In this document: one piece after another, positions 63,092 to 64,000 of the stretch
Position numbering within the stretch: the first letter of the stretch is position 1
How the letters are laid out: the number at the start of each line of letters is the position of its first letter
DNA from: Exiguobacterium flavidum
Lineage (GTDB): Bacteria > Bacillota > Bacilli > Exiguobacteriales > Exiguobacteriaceae
DNA length: 64,000 bases
Direction: 5' to 3'
Assembly (NCBI RefSeq): GCF_003344535.1
Contig: NZ_QPKS01000005.1
Span: forward strand, 168,067 to 232,066
Notes under the pieces: generated by a model
Databases searched by the model: none
The model's input: the letters and a program-made list of their open reading frames with translations, nothing else
Told to the model about the DNA's origin: nothing
Translations under genes and position numbers: made by a program

Positions 63092-63955
63092 ATGGACAAG
63101 TACGAGGCGATCCGGAAATTCACAGGTAAGACCTGTTTGTCGATCAATCGTCTATGCGACATCGCGGGTGTCTCGCGCGCCGCCTATTATAAATGGATGA
63201 GGTGTGTGCCTTCGGCTCGCGAGGTGGAGAACAAAGCCATCGTCGAGGAGATGCGGACGATCCATGAAGCGGTCGACGGTACCTACGGCTATCGTCGGAT
63301 GCGTTTGAACCTGAAGCGTCGTTTCGGCAGAAACGTCAACCACAAGCGTGTACGCCGGCTGATGCGCATCGCAGGGCTTCGCTGCGTGATCCGTCGGAAG
63401 CGGGCGCAGTATATTCGGCATCCTGCGCAGCAGACAGCTGAGAACCTTCTGAACCGGGATTTCCGTGCGGACGCCCCGGACCAGAAGTGGGTGACTGACG
63501 TCACGGAGTTCAAGTATGGGGCTTCGAAGAAGGCCTATCTGAGCGCGATCCTCGACCTGTACGACGGGTCGATCCGCTCCTACGTGATCGGGCACGCGAA
63601 CAACAACCAGCTGGTCTTCGATACGCTCGACATCGCCATCGCGGGCTCCCCCGGAGCCCGTCCCCTCCTCCATAGCGACCGCGGCTTCCAGTACACGTCC
63701 CATGCGTTCCGCTACATGACAGGAAAAGCGGGAATCACACAGAGCATGTCCCGCGTCGGGAAGTGCATCGACAACGGACCGATCGAGTCGTTCTGGAGCG
63801 CCCTCAAATGCGAGAGGTACTATCTGCATAAGTACGAGACGTTCGACGAGCTTCGTCATTCGATCGAACAATACATCGAGTTCTACAATCACGAACGATA
63901 CCAGCAACGATTAAACGGCCTCAGCCCGTTGGAGTACAGGGCTGAGGCCGTTTAA
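63092..63955 (+). CDS. IS3-family transposase OrfB (DDE integrase domain)
   Basis: A 287-residue rve-type catalytic domain. The catalytic triad is seen as D in WVTDVTEFKYG, D in LLHSDRGFQYTS and E in GPIESFWSALKCE, with HTH_21 (EAVDGTYGYRRMRLNLKR) at the N-terminus. It is intact and ends with a YNHERYQQRLNGLSPLEYR segment. It may be made mainly by frameshifting from orfA; a GAGGAGG at about 63062-63068 could also start it at an in-frame CTG (63074). The gene's end carries a terminator hairpin. Confidence 0.9.
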   Translation: MDKYEAIRKFTGKTCLSINRLCDIAGVSRAAYYKWMRCVPSAREVENKAIVEEMRTIHEAVDGTYGYRRMRLNLKRRFGRNVNHKRVRRLMRIAGLRCVIRRKRAQYIRHPAQQTAENLLNRDFRADAPDQKWVTDVTEFKYGASKKAYLSAILDLYDGSIRSYVIGHANNNQLVFDTLDIAIAGSPGARPLLHSDRGFQYTSHAFRYMTGKAGITQSMSRVGKCIDNGPIESFWSALKCERYYLHKYETFDELRHSIEQYIEFYNHERYQQRLNGLSPLEYRAEAV

Positions 63956-63965
63956 AGGGTTTTCA
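63913..63965 (+). terminator. Hairpin terminator at the end of orfB
   Basis: AAACGGCCTCAGCCC pairs perfectly with GGGCTGAGGCCGTTT; the stem spans the orfB 3' end and stop codon, with a TTTTC downstream. Confidence 0.75.
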
Positions 63966-64000
63966 TTTTTACGACTGTCTACTTGACAGGGAGCTGTTCA

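Larger units (their letters stand above)
62335..64000 (+). mobile_element. IS3-family (IS150-like) insertion sequence
   Basis: The element has two overlapping-frame genes and terminal inverted repeats. The left end TGATAAGCTCCCTCATAAGT and the reverse complement of the right end TGAACAGCTCCCTGTCAAGT agree at about 15 of 20 positions. The right repeat ends exactly at the last base of the window, so the target duplication and outer edge cannot be checked. Length is at least 1666 bases, slightly above the IS150 norm. OrfA and OrfB can be joined by a -1 frameshift at 63041-63047. It lies 35 bases after fer. Confidence 0.88.

Overview
The window is a contiguous stretch of Firmicutes (Bacillales) chromosome, almost entirely housekeeping genes on the minus strand. 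Its gene order is that of the Bacillus subtilis region running from yps/ypr/ypp through ypm, pan, ypj/qcr, ypi/aro, hep/men, yph, ypf and ypd/ypb to fer. It looks moderately GC-rich for the group. Sporulation genes expected in this order are missing: no spoIVA between yphF and hbs, and no cot gene between ypsA and yprB. Together with bacillithiol genes this suggests a non-sporulating relative such as Exiguobacterium. The genus is an inference from gene order and content, not from a marker gene search.

Layout. 1-1061: end of an osmoprotectant ABC transporter operon. 1205-3409: a 3D-domain cell-wall protein with a WalR-like box, a DUF2187 protein, a Nudix CoA pyrophosphatase and a small unknown. 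3799-5706: a plus-strand FAD monooxygenase and a small membrane protein. 5745-14003: a NERD-like protein, gpsB, ypsA, the mrfB/mrfA (yprB/yprA) repair pair, ponA and recU. 14083-15479: yppE and an isolated DUF3800 gene. 15518-23218: ypoC, nth, dnaD, asnS, aspB, ypmB, ypmA, dinG. 23318-28801: panDCB with a leader that may be an attenuator, birA, cca, bshA. 28975-35918: ypjC, yugP, ypjA, the qcrABC menaquinol:cytochrome c reductase operon, ypiF, ypiB, ypiA. 35941-43526: aroA, aroB, aroC, cheR, ndk, hepT, menG, hepS, hbs. 43611-50949: yphF, yphE, gpsA, der, ypfD, plsC, cmk, a PilZ protein and prsW. 51109-59969: ansA, ypdA, gudB, ddl, ypbH, a B12-binding MerR regulator, recS, ypbB. 60104-62299: a chemotaxis receptor and ferredoxin. 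62335-64000: an IS3-family insertion sequence whose right inverted repeat ends at the window edge.

Functional links. hepS, menG and hepT make menaquinone, which the QcrABC complex oxidises; aroA/B/C supply its chorismate precursor. bshA and ypdA make and recycle bacillithiol. panBCD make pantothenate, and a CoA-hydrolysing Nudix gene lies elsewhere in the window. recU, nth, dinG, recS, mrfA and mrfB form a scattered DNA-repair set. ponA, gpsB, ddl and the 3D protein act on the cell wall.

No rRNA, tRNA, CRISPR array or prophage was seen. I found no clearly new multi-gene system. The points most worth a second look are the CarH/LitR-like light sensor, the hairpin that masks the transposase ribosome-binding site, the pan leader, the ansA start-site hairpin, the cre site upstream of gudB, a DinG without Fe-S cysteines and the isolated DUF3800 gene.
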